Positions 1-8,990 are shown, counted from the stretch's first letter. The stretch: 64,000 bases of DNA from Marinobacter sp. NP-4(2019) (GCF_003994855.1 NZ_CP034142.1:3224001-3288000); one strand, 5' to 3'. The notes: generated by a model from the sequence alone, not told the origin. Numbers and translations are program-made.

Positions 1-1
1 C

Positions 2-256
2 CTGTGGCCAAAAACCCTGATCGCCACGGCCGCCATCGAGTTTGAAGTGGGTGGCCCACAGATGATGGCTCAGGGCCGCAAGCCCGAGATCATGGCCGAT
101 GCCGCGGTCAGCATCCTGAACCGCCCGGGCACCAGCCTCACCGGTCAGACCCTGATCGACGAAGAAGTGCTGAGGGGCGATGGCGTAACCGATTTCGAAC
201 AGTACCGATACGCCGCGGGCGACAAACCGCTGCTACCGGACCTGTTCCTGGATTAG
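2..256 (+). CDS. SDR-family short-chain dehydrogenase, C-terminal end (HSDL2-like), truncated by window edge
   Basis: Only the last 84 residues are present; the reading frame is open from base 2 and stops at 256, so the start lies outside the window. The tail contains RKPEIMADAA, LIDEEVLR and a final LLPDLFLD, which match the C-terminus of the bacterial hydroxysteroid-dehydrogenase-like 2 (HSDL2-type) branch of the SDR superfamily. The Rossmann domain and catalytic YxxxK are not visible here. These enzymes are NAD(P)-dependent oxidoreductases often found beside fatty acid genes. The acyl-CoA synthetase starts 70 bases downstream on the same strand, so the two may be co-transcribed. The family call rests on the tail motif only. 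Confidence 0.7.
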   Translation: MWPKTLIATAAIEFEVGGPQMMAQGRKPEIMADAAVSILNRPGTSLTGQTLIDEEVLRGDGVTDFEQYRYAAGDKPLLPDLFLD

Positions 257-326
257 CCCCGGAGGCGGATGGTGTCCCGGGGCGTGAACGATAAAACGAC
301 AACTCAAAACCCTTACGGATAACACC

Positions 327-2156
327 ATGAGTCAAGATAACGTTTCAGCCCGTGACATCGTCCGCAGCATTCCCCGCATCGTCCGCCGCTTCCCTTCCAT
401 TGCCAAGGGTTACTATTACTACTCGGTCAAGAACGAAAAGAAAGAACTGACCCTCGGCACCCTGGTGGAGCGCAACGCGGAAAAATACCCGTCCCGTCCT
501 GCGATTGCCTACGAAGACCGCAGCCTCACCTGGTCCGAATTCAACGCCTGGGCCAACCGTATTGCCAACTTCCTGCTGGCACAGGGACTGGTCAAGGGCG
601 AGTCCATCGCCGTTTTCCTGGAAAACCGCCCGGAACTTCTTGCCGTGGTGGCCGGTGCTGCCAAGATCGGCGTGTCCTGCGCCATGCTCAACACCTCCCA
701 GAAAGGCAAGGTGCTGGAACACAGCGTAAACCTGATCAAACCTCGCATGGTGGTGGTTGGCGAAGAACTGGTGGAACCGTTCGATGCGGTAAAGGCGGAT
801 CTGCTGACCCGGCACCGCACGCCGTTCCTGTTCCTGGCCGACACCAATACCCTGAATATCTTCGGCGACGCCCCGGAAGGCTACGTCAACATGGCAGAAA
901 AAGTGAGCGCCCATGGTGGCACCAATCCGGTACTGAGCAATCCGCCGAAAATGGGGGACACGGCCATCTACCTGTTCACCTCCGGCACCACCGGCCTGCC
1001 CAAAGCCGCTCCCGGCAGCCATCGCAAGTTTGTGAAAGCCTACGGCGGCTTCGGCCTGATGTCCCTGGCCATGGAGCCGGAGGATGTCCTCTACTGCACC
1101 CTGCCGCTGTATCACGGTACGGCTCTGCTGGTGTGCTGGGGTTCAGTCCTGGCTGGCGGCTCCTCCATCGCCCTGCGCCGCAGGTTCTCCGCCAGCGCGT
1201 TCTGGGACGATGTGCGCCGCTACAACGCCACCACCTTTGGCTACGTGGGTGAGCTCTGCCGCTACCTGCTGAACCAGCCCGCCAGCGAGCAAGACCGCAA
1301 CCACAGCCTGACCAAGATGATCGGCAATGGCCTGCGCCCGTCGATCTGGAAGGAGTTCAAGGAGCGTTTCGGCATCGAAACCGTGGCGGAACTTTATGCC
1401 TCCAGCGAGGGCAACATCGGTTTCTCCAACTTCTTCAACATGGACAACACGGTGGGCTTCTCCACCGCGCCGTACAAACTGGTGAAATTCCACGAAGGCA
1501 CCCGGGACCCAATCCGCAATAAGAAAGGCTACATGGAGGAGGTCCGCAAGGGTGAGCCGGGGCTGCTGATCGGTGAGATTACCAAGAAGTGGTCGTTCGA
1601 AGGTTATACCCAGAAAGAAGCCACGGAAAAATCCATACTCCGTAACGCGTTCAAGAAAGGCGATGCCTGGTTCAATACCGGCGACGTCCTCAAGCAAATC
1701 GGCTGCGGCCACCTGCAGTTCGTGGATCGCATGGGTGATACCTTCCGCTGGAAGGGCGAGAATGTGTCGACCACGGAGGTGGAAAACATCCTCGACGGCT
1801 CTGGCATGGTGGAGGAAGCCATCGTCTACGGCGTGGAAATCCCCAAAACCAACGGCAAGGCCGGCATGGTGACTCTGGTGCCCCAGAGCAATGGCAGTGA
1901 GTTCGATATCAACAAGCTGTTCGCTTACCTGAAGGAAAACCTGCCTGCCTATGCCATCCCGGTGTTCGTGCGCGTGACCCACGCCATCGAGAAGACCGGC
2001 ACGTTCAAGTATCGCAAAGTGGATATCCAGAAAGCCGGCTACTCCATCGGCAAGCCCGGCGAGGAGGTCTATGCCTGGCTGCCTCGTACTGAGGGGTATA
2101 CCAGGCTTGATGAGAAGCTGCTTTCTGAGATTGATGCTGGTGAGATAAGCTTCTGA
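327..2156 (+). CDS. Long-chain/very-long-chain acyl-CoA synthetase (FATP/FadD6 type)
   Basis: This 609-residue protein belongs to the ANL adenylating superfamily and should activate long-chain fatty acids to acyl-CoA with ATP. The AMP-binding motif YLFTSGTTGLPKAAP lies near residues 215-230, LPLYHGTALL follows, and the A5-type motif reads YASSEGN. The C-terminal part has TGDVL and a final KTGTFKYRK, where the lysine matches the catalytic A10 lysine. Absence of a signal peptide and the overall pattern place it with the FATP/very-long-chain synthetases (long-chain-acyl-CoA synthetase, sometimes called FadD6) rather than E. coli FadD. It follows an SDR gene and is followed by two long hairpin repeats. 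The exact chain length is not visible. Confidence 0.9.
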   Translation: MSQDNVSARDIVRSIPRIVRRFPSIAKGYYYYSVKNEKKELTLGTLVERNAEKYPSRPAIAYEDRSLTWSEFNAWANRIANFLLAQGLVKGESIAVFLENRPELLAVVAGAAKIGVSCAMLNTSQKGKVLEHSVNLIKPRMVVVGEELVEPFDAVKADLLTRHRTPFLFLADTNTLNIFGDAPEGYVNMAEKVSAHGGTNPVLSNPPKMGDTAIYLFTSGTTGLPKAAPGSHRKFVKAYGGFGLMSLAMEPEDVLYCTLPLYHGTALLVCWGSVLAGGSSIALRRRFSASAFWDDVRRYNATTFGYVGELCRYLLNQPASEQDRNHSLTKMIGNGLRPSIWKEFKERFGIETVAELYASSEGNIGFSNFFNMDNTVGFSTAPYKLVKFHEGTRDPIRNKKGYMEEVRKGEPGLLIGEITKKWSFEGYTQKEATEKSILRNAFKKGDAWFNTGDVLKQIGCGHLQFVDRMGDTFRWKGENVSTTEVENILDGSGMVEEAIVYGVEIPKTNGKAGMVTLVPQSNGSEFDINKLFAYLKENLPAYAIPVFVRVTHAIEKTGTFKYRKVDIQKAGYSIGKPGEEVYAWLPRTEGYTRLDEKLLSEIDAGEISF

Positions 2157-2207
2157 CCATTGGAGGGGCCTGCTTCTATGGGCCCTAGCCTGATGGCTTG
2201 GGGGACT

Positions 2208-2397
2208 GCGCTGGTGGGCGCCCCCTCCCAAAAACCGCTACAAGCACCCCTCCGGGGTCCAGCCAGCAATCACAGATTGCTGTCGTTCGGCTGTCGCATG
2301 AAGCTTCGCTTCATAAACGCTCGGCCTCACCCATGTGCGCTTGATCTCCGGCCATCCATGGCCTCCGACATTTTTGGGAGGGGGCGCCCACCAGCGC
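2208..2397 (-). repeat. Hairpin repeat element E1 (two-GGA-hairpin core, 27-bp arms, with an internal insertion)
   Basis: Bases 2208-2234 and 2371-2397 are a perfect 27-bp inverted repeat. On the minus strand the enclosed 136 nt begin with a hairpin GGCCATGGATGGCC and continue with GCGCACATGG, the same core as in E2-E5. The core is then interrupted by about 82 extra bases before it resumes with GTGCTTGTAGCGG. The insert has its own small inverted repeats at 2264-2282 and 2299-2313. E1 and E2 fill most of the 473-bp gap (2157-2629) between two convergent genes; I see no gene in the gap. Strand given is the core orientation shared with E2. Confidence 0.85.
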
Positions 2398-2475
2398 ATT
2401 CGGACAGTTCAGTTATATCCGGTCAAAATCAAGAGCGTGGGTACGTAGGTCGGGACATATCTGAGAAGCTTACAA

Positions 2476-2583
2476 GCCATGTCGGGCAGGCCGTCCCAAA
2501 AATCTTGGAGGCCAGGGACGGCCGGAAAGAAGCGCACATGGATGTGCTCGTAGCGGTTTTTGGGACGGCCTGCCCGACATGGC
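2476..2583 (+). repeat. Hairpin repeat element E2 (two-GGA-hairpin core, 27-bp perfect arms)
   Basis: Bases 2476-2502 and 2557-2583 are a perfect 27-bp inverted repeat enclosing a 54-nt core at 2503-2556. The core holds hairpin A (GGCCAGGGACGGCC) and hairpin B (GCACATGGATGTGC), each with GGA in its loop. Arm sequences differ from the other copies except for a partly shared inner end (TTTTTGGGA). It sits tail-to-tail between the acyl-CoA synthetase and the quinone oxidoreductase and could also act as a strong bidirectional stem. A short open frame through it (with the residues MDVLVA) is repeat-derived and not a gene. Confidence 0.85.
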
Positions 2584-2629
2584 GTCACCACCAAACCCGG
2601 CAGGCTGGGATCCCAGACTAAACCAAAAC

Positions 2630-3610
2630 TCAGGAACCGACCTTAAGCACCACCTTCCCGGTAGCCCGCCGCTCGGTCAGGGCACCCAGGGCCTTGGCAT
2701 AATCCTCGAACTCGAACACTTCGCTGATCTTCGGATCGATCTTGCCCTCGGCGTAGAGCTTCATCAGCTCCATCATGTTCTGGGCGCTGGCCTCCGGCTC
2801 GCGCTGGGTGAAGCTGCCCCAGAATACGCCGACCACGGAACAGCCCTTCAGCAGTGTCAGGTTCGCCGGGATCTTCGGAATATCACCAGCGGCAAAACCG
2901 ATGATCAGGTGGCGGCCGTTCCAGGCCATGGCTCGCAGGGCCTGTTCGGTGAAATCGCCGCCGACCGGGTCGTAGATGACATCCACCCCTTTGCTGTTGG
3001 TGAGTTTCTTGACGGTCTCTTTCAGCGGCTCTTCGGTGTAGTTGATCAGCTCATCGGCACCGGCTGCTTTCGCCACCGCAAGCTTCTCGGTGGAACTGGC
3101 TGCCGCAATCACACGGGCTCCCATGGCCTTGCCCAGTTCCACCGTGGCCAGACCCACGCCGCCGCTGGCGCCCAATACCAGCAGGGTCTCGCCCGGCTGC
3201 AGGTTGGCGCGTTGCTTCAGGGCGTAGTAGGAGGTGCCATAGACCATGGAGAAGGCGGCGGCCTTTTCGTCTGGCATGGCGTCGGGTACTGGAATCAGAT
3301 TCTGTTCCGGCGCCACGATTTCCTCAGCGAAAGCGCCGTAACCGGTGAGGCCGGCTACCCGGTCACCCGGCTTGAAACGGGTGACTTTCTCGCCCACCGC
3401 GATCACTTCACCGGCCATTTCACCGCCAGGTGAAAACGGCAGGGATGGTTTCAGTTGGTACTTGTTCTCAATAATGAGGGTATCGGGAAAGTTCAGGCCC
3501 GCGGCCTTGACGCGGATCTTCACGCCGTGGCCTTTCACATCGGGGCTTGCAACGTCTTCGATCACCAGCTTTTCGGCTGGGCCGTATTCTTTACAGAGAA
3601 TGGCTTTCAT
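2630..3610 (-). CDS. NADPH:quinone oxidoreductase-like zinc-free MDR family protein
   Basis: The 326-residue product is a zinc-independent medium-chain dehydrogenase/reductase of the quinone oxidoreductase (QOR) group. The N-terminal GroES-like domain has GLNFPDTLIIENKYQ and FSPGGEMAGEV; the nucleotide-binding domain has LVLGASGGVGLATVELGKA near residues 140-160 and ASS after the second strand, suggesting NADPH preference. The catalytic zinc cysteine and the structural four-cysteine lobe of alcohol dehydrogenases are absent. It probably reduces quinones or conjugated enones in the cytoplasm. It is convergent with the acyl-CoA synthetase and divergent from the channel gene downstream. Physiological substrate cannot be read from sequence. 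Confidence 0.88.
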   Translation of the reverse strand: MKAILCKEYGPAEKLVIEDVASPDVKGHGVKIRVKAAGLNFPDTLIIENKYQLKPSLPFSPGGEMAGEVIAVGEKVTRFKPGDRVAGLTGYGAFAEEIVAPEQNLIPVPDAMPDEKAAAFSMVYGTSYYALKQRANLQPGETLLVLGASGGVGLATVELGKAMGARVIAAASSTEKLAVAKAAGADELINYTEEPLKETVKKLTNSKGVDVIYDPVGGDFTEQALRAMAWNGRHLIIGFAAGDIPKIPANLTLLKGCSVVGVFWGSFTQREPEASAQNMMELMKLYAEGKIDPKISEVFEFEDYAKALGALTERRATGKVVLKVGS

Positions 3611-3831
3611 TCAGTGACTCCATTGTTATTGGCGAAAGGGAATGCCGTACCTGATTTCCATCAAGCTAAACAGAGTCGCCGCATGAAGCAAATAAAGGTG
3701 TCTTATCCAACTTTATTAGTAGCACTTATAACCAGTGCCTGTCGGGGATGAATCCGGTGTCAATTTAGGCTATCCTTCGCGCACTCAAACCGGACCGGTT
3801 TGCCGCTGTTTCCTGCCGTTCAGGATCTTTT

Positions 3832-4452
3832 ATGTTCGATATCATCTACGTTCTTGAAATGATCGGGGTCATTGCCTTCGCCATTTCAGGAATGATCGTT
3901 GCCCGCTCCAAAAACATGGACCCCGTGGGTGTCTTTACCATTGGTTTCATCACGGCGCTGGGCGGCGGTACCCTGCGGGACCTGATGATGGACAACCACC
4001 CGCTGTACTGGATCCAGCACCAGGAGCAGCCGATCCTCATTCTTGCCATGGCGATTATATTCAGCTACTGGCGCCGGGCACACCGAATCCGTGAGTCACG
4101 AATCGTGTTTCCGGACGCCATCGGCCTGGGCATTTTCTCCATTCTGGGTGCCCAACTGGCCCTTGATCTCGGCCATTCCTGGTTTATTGCCTCCCTGCTC
4201 GGTGTGATGACCGGCACCTTTGGTGGCGCTCTGCGAGACACTTTATGCAATGAGGTACCGTTCATTTTCCGCAAAGACCAGATTTACGCGTCCATCTCAT
4301 TCGCCGGTTGCTGGCTTTATTTTGTGTGCCAATGGGTCATGGAAAGCGAGACCATGGCGCTGAGTATCGGCCTGTTGTTTATCGTTATTGTACGGATGCT
4401 GGCTGTCCGGTTTGATATCAGGCTACAGCGGGACACTAGGGGCAATCCGTAA
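3832..4452 (+). CDS. Trimeric intracellular cation channel-like membrane protein (UPF0126/YicG family)
   Basis: A 206-residue, very hydrophobic protein with about seven predicted membrane helices arranged as two related halves. The signature GGGTLRDL near residue 46 and the corresponding GGALRDTLCNEVPFIF in the second half are diagnostic of UPF0126 (TRIC-like) proteins; prokaryotic members form trimeric potassium-permeable channels. It has its own promoter region (3611-3831) divergent from the oxidoreductase and lies upstream of the purine permease in the same direction with a 134-bp gap, so a separate transcript is likely. The direct role in this organism is unknown. Confidence 0.85.
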   Translation: MFDIIYVLEMIGVIAFAISGMIVARSKNMDPVGVFTIGFITALGGGTLRDLMMDNHPLYWIQHQEQPILILAMAIIFSYWRRAHRIRESRIVFPDAIGLGIFSILGAQLALDLGHSWFIASLLGVMTGTFGGALRDTLCNEVPFIFRKDQIYASISFAGCWLYFVCQWVMESETMALSIGLLFIVIVRMLAVRFDIRLQRDTRGNP

Positions 4453-4586
4453 TATTGAATCAGCAATCATCCCTTGGCCTGAAGTCCTCCAGTCGGTAAG
4501 ATTGCCGTTTTTTCACACAATCCCGTTTTATCGAGTCTTTTCAATCCCGAACCCCTACCCAGCACTCAGTGAGGCAGACCCACGTC

Positions 4587-5885
4587 ATGCTTGAGCGACT
4601 ATTCCAGTTAAAGGCCCACGGCACCGATGTTCGTAAAGAGGTGGTGGCCGGAGTGACCACCTTCCTGACCATGGCGTATATCATTGTGGTCAATCCCAGC
4701 ATCCTATCCTCCACCGGCATGGATTTCGGTGCGGTGTTTGTCGCCACCTGCCTGGCGGCAGTGATCGGCACCCTGATTATGGGCCTCTGGGCCAATTATC
4801 CCATCGCCCTGGCCCCGGGCATGGGGCTGAACGCGTTCTTTTCATTCACCGTGGTCGGCAGCATGGGCTACAGCTGGCAGGTGGCCCTGGGTGCGGTCTT
4901 TCTGTCCGGCTTCCTGTTTTTCGTGCTCAGTATTCTCAGGGTACGGGAGTGGATAATAAACAGTATCCCGATGTCTCTGCGATTCGGCATCTCTGCGGGT
5001 ATTGGCTTTTTCCTGGCTCTGATTGCGCTGAAGAATGCCGGCATTGTCGTGGACAACCAGGCCACGCTGGTGGGTATGGGGGACGTAAAGGTTCCCGAAG
5101 CCCTGCTGTTCTTCGGTGGTTTCCTGCTGATCTGCGCCCTGTCCTTCCGTCAGATCACCGGCGCGGTCATGATCGGCATCATAGCGGTTACCGGCGTCGC
5201 CATGGCGTTCGGAATGGTGGAATACAAAGGCTTTATTTCCACACCACCCAGCCTCGCGCCCACTTTTATGCAACTGGATCTCGCCGGCGCCCTCAATGTG
5301 GGCATGATCAGCGTGGTGTTTGCATTTCTGTTTGTAGACCTGTTCGATACGTCCGGCACCCTGATCGGCGCTGCCCAGCGCGGCGGCCTGCTGGATAAGG
5401 ACGGCAAGCTACCACGCCTGGGCCGCGCACTGATGTCTGACTCGATCGCCACCATGTCGGGAGCGGCACTGGGCACTTCCACCACCACCAGCTATATCGA
5501 ATCCACAGCCGGTATTTCCGCTGGCGGTCGCACCGGTCTTACCGCCGTGGTCGTTGCGGCCCTGTTCCTGGCGTGCCTGCTACTGTCTCCGATTGCCAGC
5601 ATCATTCCGCCCTACGCAACCGCTCCCGCCCTGCTCTATGTGGCTGTGCTGATGGCCAGCGGCCTGAAACTGATCGACTGGGACGACGTCACGGATGCGG
5701 CACCGGCGGTGGTGACGGCACTGATGATGCCACTGACTTTTTCCATCGCGAACGGCATCGCACTCGGCTTTATCACCTACGCTATTCTCAAGGCATTGAG
5801 TGGCCGTTGGTCCGACCTTAATGCCAGCGTGGTCATTATTGCCGTTGTCTTTATCCTGAAATTCATTTTCCTGGATGTGGCCTGA
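4587..5885 (+). CDS. NCS2-family purine (adenine/guanine/hypoxanthine) permease
   Basis: A 432-residue inner-membrane transporter with roughly 12-14 hydrophobic segments. MAYIIVVNPSILSS near the N-terminus, GLNAFFSFTVV, and GTSTTTSYIESTAGISAGGRT are hallmarks of the AzgA-like branch of NCS2 nucleobase/H+ symporters, which import adenine, guanine or hypoxanthine. I place the start at the ATG at 4587 (MLERLFQLKAHGTD), the usual N-terminus of this family, instead of an in-frame GTG 18 bases earlier. Apt follows after 30 bases in the same direction, so import and phosphoribosylation of adenine are probably coupled in one operon. No purine riboswitch core was recognisable in the 134 bases upstream. 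Confidence 0.9.
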   Translation: MLERLFQLKAHGTDVRKEVVAGVTTFLTMAYIIVVNPSILSSTGMDFGAVFVATCLAAVIGTLIMGLWANYPIALAPGMGLNAFFSFTVVGSMGYSWQVALGAVFLSGFLFFVLSILRVREWIINSIPMSLRFGISAGIGFFLALIALKNAGIVVDNQATLVGMGDVKVPEALLFFGGFLLICALSFRQITGAVMIGIIAVTGVAMAFGMVEYKGFISTPPSLAPTFMQLDLAGALNVGMISVVFAFLFVDLFDTSGTLIGAAQRGGLLDKDGKLPRLGRALMSDSIATMSGAALGTSTTTSYIESTAGISAGGRTGLTAVVVAALFLACLLLSPIASIIPPYATAPALLYVAVLMASGLKLIDWDDVTDAAPAVVTALMMPLTFSIANGIALGFITYAILKALSGRWSDLNASVVIIAVVFILKFIFLDVA

Positions 5886-5915
5886 GCCGCATCCAGAGCG
5901 ATCATCGGAACTGTT

Positions 5916-6458
5916 ATGGATTACTTTTCAGAGAGCATCAAAAAAACCATTCGCACGGTACCGGACTGGCCCAAACCCGGTGTTGCGTTCCGTGACATCA
6001 CTACGGTGCTTCAGGACAAGACGGCGTTTCGAAAGCTGATTGATGCCTTTGTACACCGCTACCACGGCAAGGAAATTGATGCTGTCGCCGCCGTGGATGC
6101 CCGTGGTTTTATCATTGGTTCGGCCCTGGCCTACGAACTGAACGCCTCACTGGTGCTGGTACGCAAGAAAGGCAAATTGCCGTTCGACACCCTGGTGGAA
6201 GATTACGAACTGGAGTACGGCACGGCCTCGGTGGAACTCCATAAAGATGCCTTCAAACCCGGAGACAGTGTTGTCCTGGTTGATGACCTGATTGCCACCG
6301 GCGGCACCATGCTGGCCGCTGCAAGGCTGATTCGTCGGATCGGAGCTGATATTGTGGAAGTGGCGGCGATGATCGACCTGCCGGATCTCGGCGGTTCGAG
6401 GAAGCTGCGGGAAGAGGGATTACAGGTTTATACTGTTTGCTCATTCGAAGGCGAATAG
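5916..6458 (+). CDS. apt: Adenine phosphoribosyltransferase
   Basis: At 180 residues this is the normal size for Apt, the cytoplasmic enzyme that converts adenine plus PRPP into AMP and pyrophosphate. The PRPP-binding loop VVLVDDLIATGGTMLAA is near residues 120-136, and the N-terminal IRTVPDWPKPGVAFRDITT is the family signature. VDARGFIIGSALAYEL matches the purine-binding region. It follows the NCS2 purine permease by 30 bases, which supports adenine salvage as the shared function. The FAH-family gene begins 22 bases after the stop and may be on the same transcript. Confidence 0.96.
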   Translation: MDYFSESIKKTIRTVPDWPKPGVAFRDITTVLQDKTAFRKLIDAFVHRYHGKEIDAVAAVDARGFIIGSALAYELNASLVLVRKKGKLPFDTLVEDYELEYGTASVELHKDAFKPGDSVVLVDDLIATGGTMLAAARLIRRIGADIVEVAAMIDLPDLGGSRKLREEGLQVYTVCSFEGE

Positions 6459-6480
6459 CACGAATCATCAGGAGGCGGCC

Positions 6481-7143
6481 ATGCCCGATTATCAACATCA
6501 CTGGAAGGACGGCACCCCCGTTCATCTGCCTTTGGGGAAGATAGTCTGTATTGGCCGCAACTATGCGGAGCACGCCAGGGAGCTCAATAACCCGGTGCCT
6601 GACGAACCGCTGCTGTTTATCAAGCCCTCCACCGCAGCAGTACACATTACTCGCCCCCTGGACTTTCCCCGTGATCGGGGTGATGTTCATTTCGAAACAG
6701 AACTGGCCGTTCTGATTGGCCGCCCGCTCACCAATGCCTCACCCAGCGAGGCGGAAGCTGCCATCCTCGGCTACGGCCTGGCACTGGACCTTACGCTCCG
6801 GGACGTTCAAACCATGCTGAAAGAAAAACGGCAGCCCTGGGAACGCGCCAAGGCGTTTGATGGTGCCTGTCCGCTGTCGCCTTTCGTGGCCGCAGACAAG
6901 CTCAGGAAGGATCACCTCACCTTTACCCTCGACATTGACGGCGAGCGACAGCAAACCGGCGATACCCGCGACATGCTCAACCCGATCATTCCGCTGATCG
7001 CCCATATGAGCAGCCAGTTCACCCTGATGCCGGGAGACGTGGTGCTGACGGGCACGCCCAGTGGCGTCGGCGCACTCGCGTCCGGGCAAACCCTGTCCCT
7101 GGAGCTGGAAGACGTCCTGTTTGTCGAAACCCGGGTCATTTAG
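6481..7143 (+). CDS. Fumarylacetoacetate hydrolase-family protein (FAHD1/YcgM-like)
   Basis: A 220-residue FAH-fold enzyme. GRNYAEHARELNNPVP near residue 24, PLLFIKPSTA, and FETELAVLIG (metal-binding glutamates) followed by TGTPSGVG near the C-terminus are characteristic. Small FAH proteins of this size act as acylpyruvate hydrolases or oxaloacetate decarboxylases using Mg2+; the substrate cannot be deduced here. A ribosome binding site (AGGAGG) sits just ahead of the ATG. It is closely spaced after apt, but the functions are not obviously linked. Confidence 0.88.
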   Translation: MPDYQHHWKDGTPVHLPLGKIVCIGRNYAEHARELNNPVPDEPLLFIKPSTAAVHITRPLDFPRDRGDVHFETELAVLIGRPLTNASPSEAEAAILGYGLALDLTLRDVQTMLKEKRQPWERAKAFDGACPLSPFVAADKLRKDHLTFTLDIDGERQQTGDTRDMLNPIIPLIAHMSSQFTLMPGDVVLTGTPSGVGALASGQTLSLELEDVLFVETRVI

Positions 7144-7191
7144 CGTAAGATAGGGTCCAAACCTTTCCGTCGCTCAGGACGTATTCAGTGC

Positions 7192-8499
7192 ATGGCTAAA
7201 AAACCGGTGACTTCCCGCAGTGGACGCTTCTTTAAACTTGCAGGCATGACCGCCTCCGTGGCGGGACAGTACGCCGGGCAGAGAGCCCGTCGCCTGTTCG
7301 GTACCGAGAACGACGAAGGCGCCCAAAGTGAAAGCTACACTCGCATGGCCGGCCAGATCGCCGATACTCTGGGCGAGCTCAAAGGGGCCGTGATGAAAGT
7401 GGGTCAGATTGCGTCCCAGACCCAGGATTTCCTGCCCAAGGAGTTCTCCGACGCCCTCGAACGACTGCAGAAAGAAGCTCCGCCGATGCCGTTCGAGGTT
7501 ATCGTCGCGCAGGTGGAGGCCGAGCTCGGCAAGCCGGTCCCGGAGCTTTTTGAATACCTTCAGGAAACGCCATACGCCGCCGCCTCCATCGGCCAGGTTC
7601 ACCGGGCCCGCTTGCACGATGGCACCGATGTGATCGTCAAAGTCCAGTACCCCGGCGTGGACGAATCCTGTGACTCGGATCTGAAACAACTGCGCCTGGC
7701 ACTGAAACTCGGTGGCCTGCTGAAGATGCCCAAGGAAACCGTTGACCAGTTGTTCGGAGAGATCCGGATACGCCTCAAGGAAGAGCTGGACTACGAAAAC
7801 GAAGCCCGCAACCTGAAGATGTTCCGGGAGTTCCACGCCAATGATCCCTGGGTCATCATCCCCGCGGTCATCGACAGCCATTCCACCCGGCGGGTGCTCA
7901 CCCTGGAGCTGGTGGAAGGCGATCACGTCAACCAGGTCACACCGGCCCGCTACGATCAGGACACCATCAACCTGATCGGTCACCGCATCTTCACCACCAT
8001 GGCCGACCAACTGTTTCGCTTCCAGTGCATCCATGGCGACCCCCATGCCGGCAATTTTGCCTACCGGCCCGATGGCTCGGTGATCCTATACGACTTCGGC
8101 TGCGTCAAGAAACTGAAACCGGAGATTGTGGAGGCCTATCGCAAGGTGCTGGTTGCCGCCCTGGACGAGGACTACCAGGCGCTGGATCGTCACCTGATCG
8201 ATCTGGGCGCGCGAGTGGAAAACCAGCCCGCCGTGGATGAAGCGTACTACGCCATGTGGCGAGATATCCTGATTGTCCCCTTTGACCAGGACGAACCCTA
8301 CGACTTCGCCGAATCCGAGCTACACAAACACGTTGCCGCCAAGACCAGTACGGTCTTCAAATACCTGGATTACTTCAAGCCGCCGGTGGAGAGCATCTTT
8401 ATCGACCGGATGATTGCGGGGCATTACTGGATGCTAAAGCGATTGGGGGTGCAGGCGGCGTTTCGCGACGAACTGGAGAAATACCTGGGCCGGATTTGA
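7192..8499 (+). CDS. ABC1/AarF/UbiB-family atypical kinase
   Basis: The 435-residue protein carries the ABC1 atypical kinase domain. The KxGQ motif appears in GAVMKVGQIASQ (about residue 65), the A-rich loop as AAASIGQVHRA, ELDYENEARN follows, and the catalytic and metal-binding parts are HGDPHAGNF and LYDFGCVKK. Unlike E. coli UbiB it lacks an obvious C-terminal pair of transmembrane helices, so it is closer to the stand-alone ABC1 proteins (COG0661). Family members support ubiquinone or other isoprenoid lipid metabolism through ATPase activity. It ends 30 bases before a convergent membrane protein gene. Confidence 0.87.
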   Translation: MAKKPVTSRSGRFFKLAGMTASVAGQYAGQRARRLFGTENDEGAQSESYTRMAGQIADTLGELKGAVMKVGQIASQTQDFLPKEFSDALERLQKEAPPMPFEVIVAQVEAELGKPVPELFEYLQETPYAAASIGQVHRARLHDGTDVIVKVQYPGVDESCDSDLKQLRLALKLGGLLKMPKETVDQLFGEIRIRLKEELDYENEARNLKMFREFHANDPWVIIPAVIDSHSTRRVLTLELVEGDHVNQVTPARYDQDTINLIGHRIFTTMADQLFRFQCIHGDPHAGNFAYRPDGSVILYDFGCVKKLKPEIVEAYRKVLVAALDEDYQALDRHLIDLGARVENQPAVDEAYYAMWRDILIVPFDQDEPYDFAESELHKHVAAKTSTVFKYLDYFKPPVESIFIDRMIAGHYWMLKRLGVQAAFRDELEKYLGRI

Positions 8500-8528
8500 C
8501 GGCACGGTTACTGTCCGGTGAACAGGCC

Positions 8529-8990
8529 TCAAAAATATCCCAGCAGTCGCCCGAGGCCAAGCGCCACTCCCCAGGCCAGCAGTGAAATGGCCGCCGGCAA
8601 TCTCGCGACGTCGGCTTTCCACGGCCCACTACCCCGTGTACACCAGGCCAACCAGAGTGCGTTGGTGACGGCCAGTAGCACCACCAACATCTTGGCCTGG
8701 AACCAGGGGGAGGCCGCGTATTCGGTAGCGCGGGTGGAAAACAGCAGGGTCCCGCAAACCGCCGCAACCACCAGCCCCGTCGCGGACGTTATCCGCAACA
8801 CCTGCCAAAACGGAGCCAGGGGCAGGTTTCGCCACAAGCCCAGCAGCCGCAGATCCAGTGGCACAATGCCACCAACCAATAGCGCGACCCCCAGGATATG
8901 GCCTGCGTTGACCAGTGGATACAGCCACACCGAGTTACGCAGTGCCGTAGCCAACGCGGAGGCTTCCAGGGCAGTCAGCCAGGATTCCAT
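8529..8990 (-). CDS. Small four-helix membrane protein (DUF2214/DUF6644-like)
   Basis: A 153-residue hydrophobic protein with about four predicted membrane helices. WLYPLVNAGHILGVALLVG and IVPLDLRLLGLWR near the N-terminus resemble uncharacterised DUF2214/DUF6644-type proteins that carry a conserved histidine in the second helix; this resemblance is from memory. The neighbouring gene upstream on the same strand encodes a small secreted DUF6152-like protein separated by only 20 bases, and the two families probably form a functional pair. Biochemical role is unknown. Confidence 0.65.
   Translation of the reverse strand: MESWLTALEASALATALRNSVWLYPLVNAGHILGVALLVGGIVPLDLRLLGLWRNLPLAPFWQVLRITSATGLVVAAVCGTLLFSTRATEYAASPWFQAKMLVVLLAVTNALWLAWCTRGSGPWKADVARLPAAISLLAWGVALGLGRLLGYF

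Noticed and set aside
2160..2621. Open frame of 153 codons between the acyl-CoA synthetase and the quinone oxidoreductase
   Set aside because: It runs through repeats E1 and E2; the same peptide (MDVLVA) appears from E4, so it is repeat-derived, not protein-coding.
4453..4586. Purine riboswitch ahead of the NCS2 permease
   Set aside because: No recognisable purine-aptamer junction or conserved loop pairs were seen in the 134 bases.
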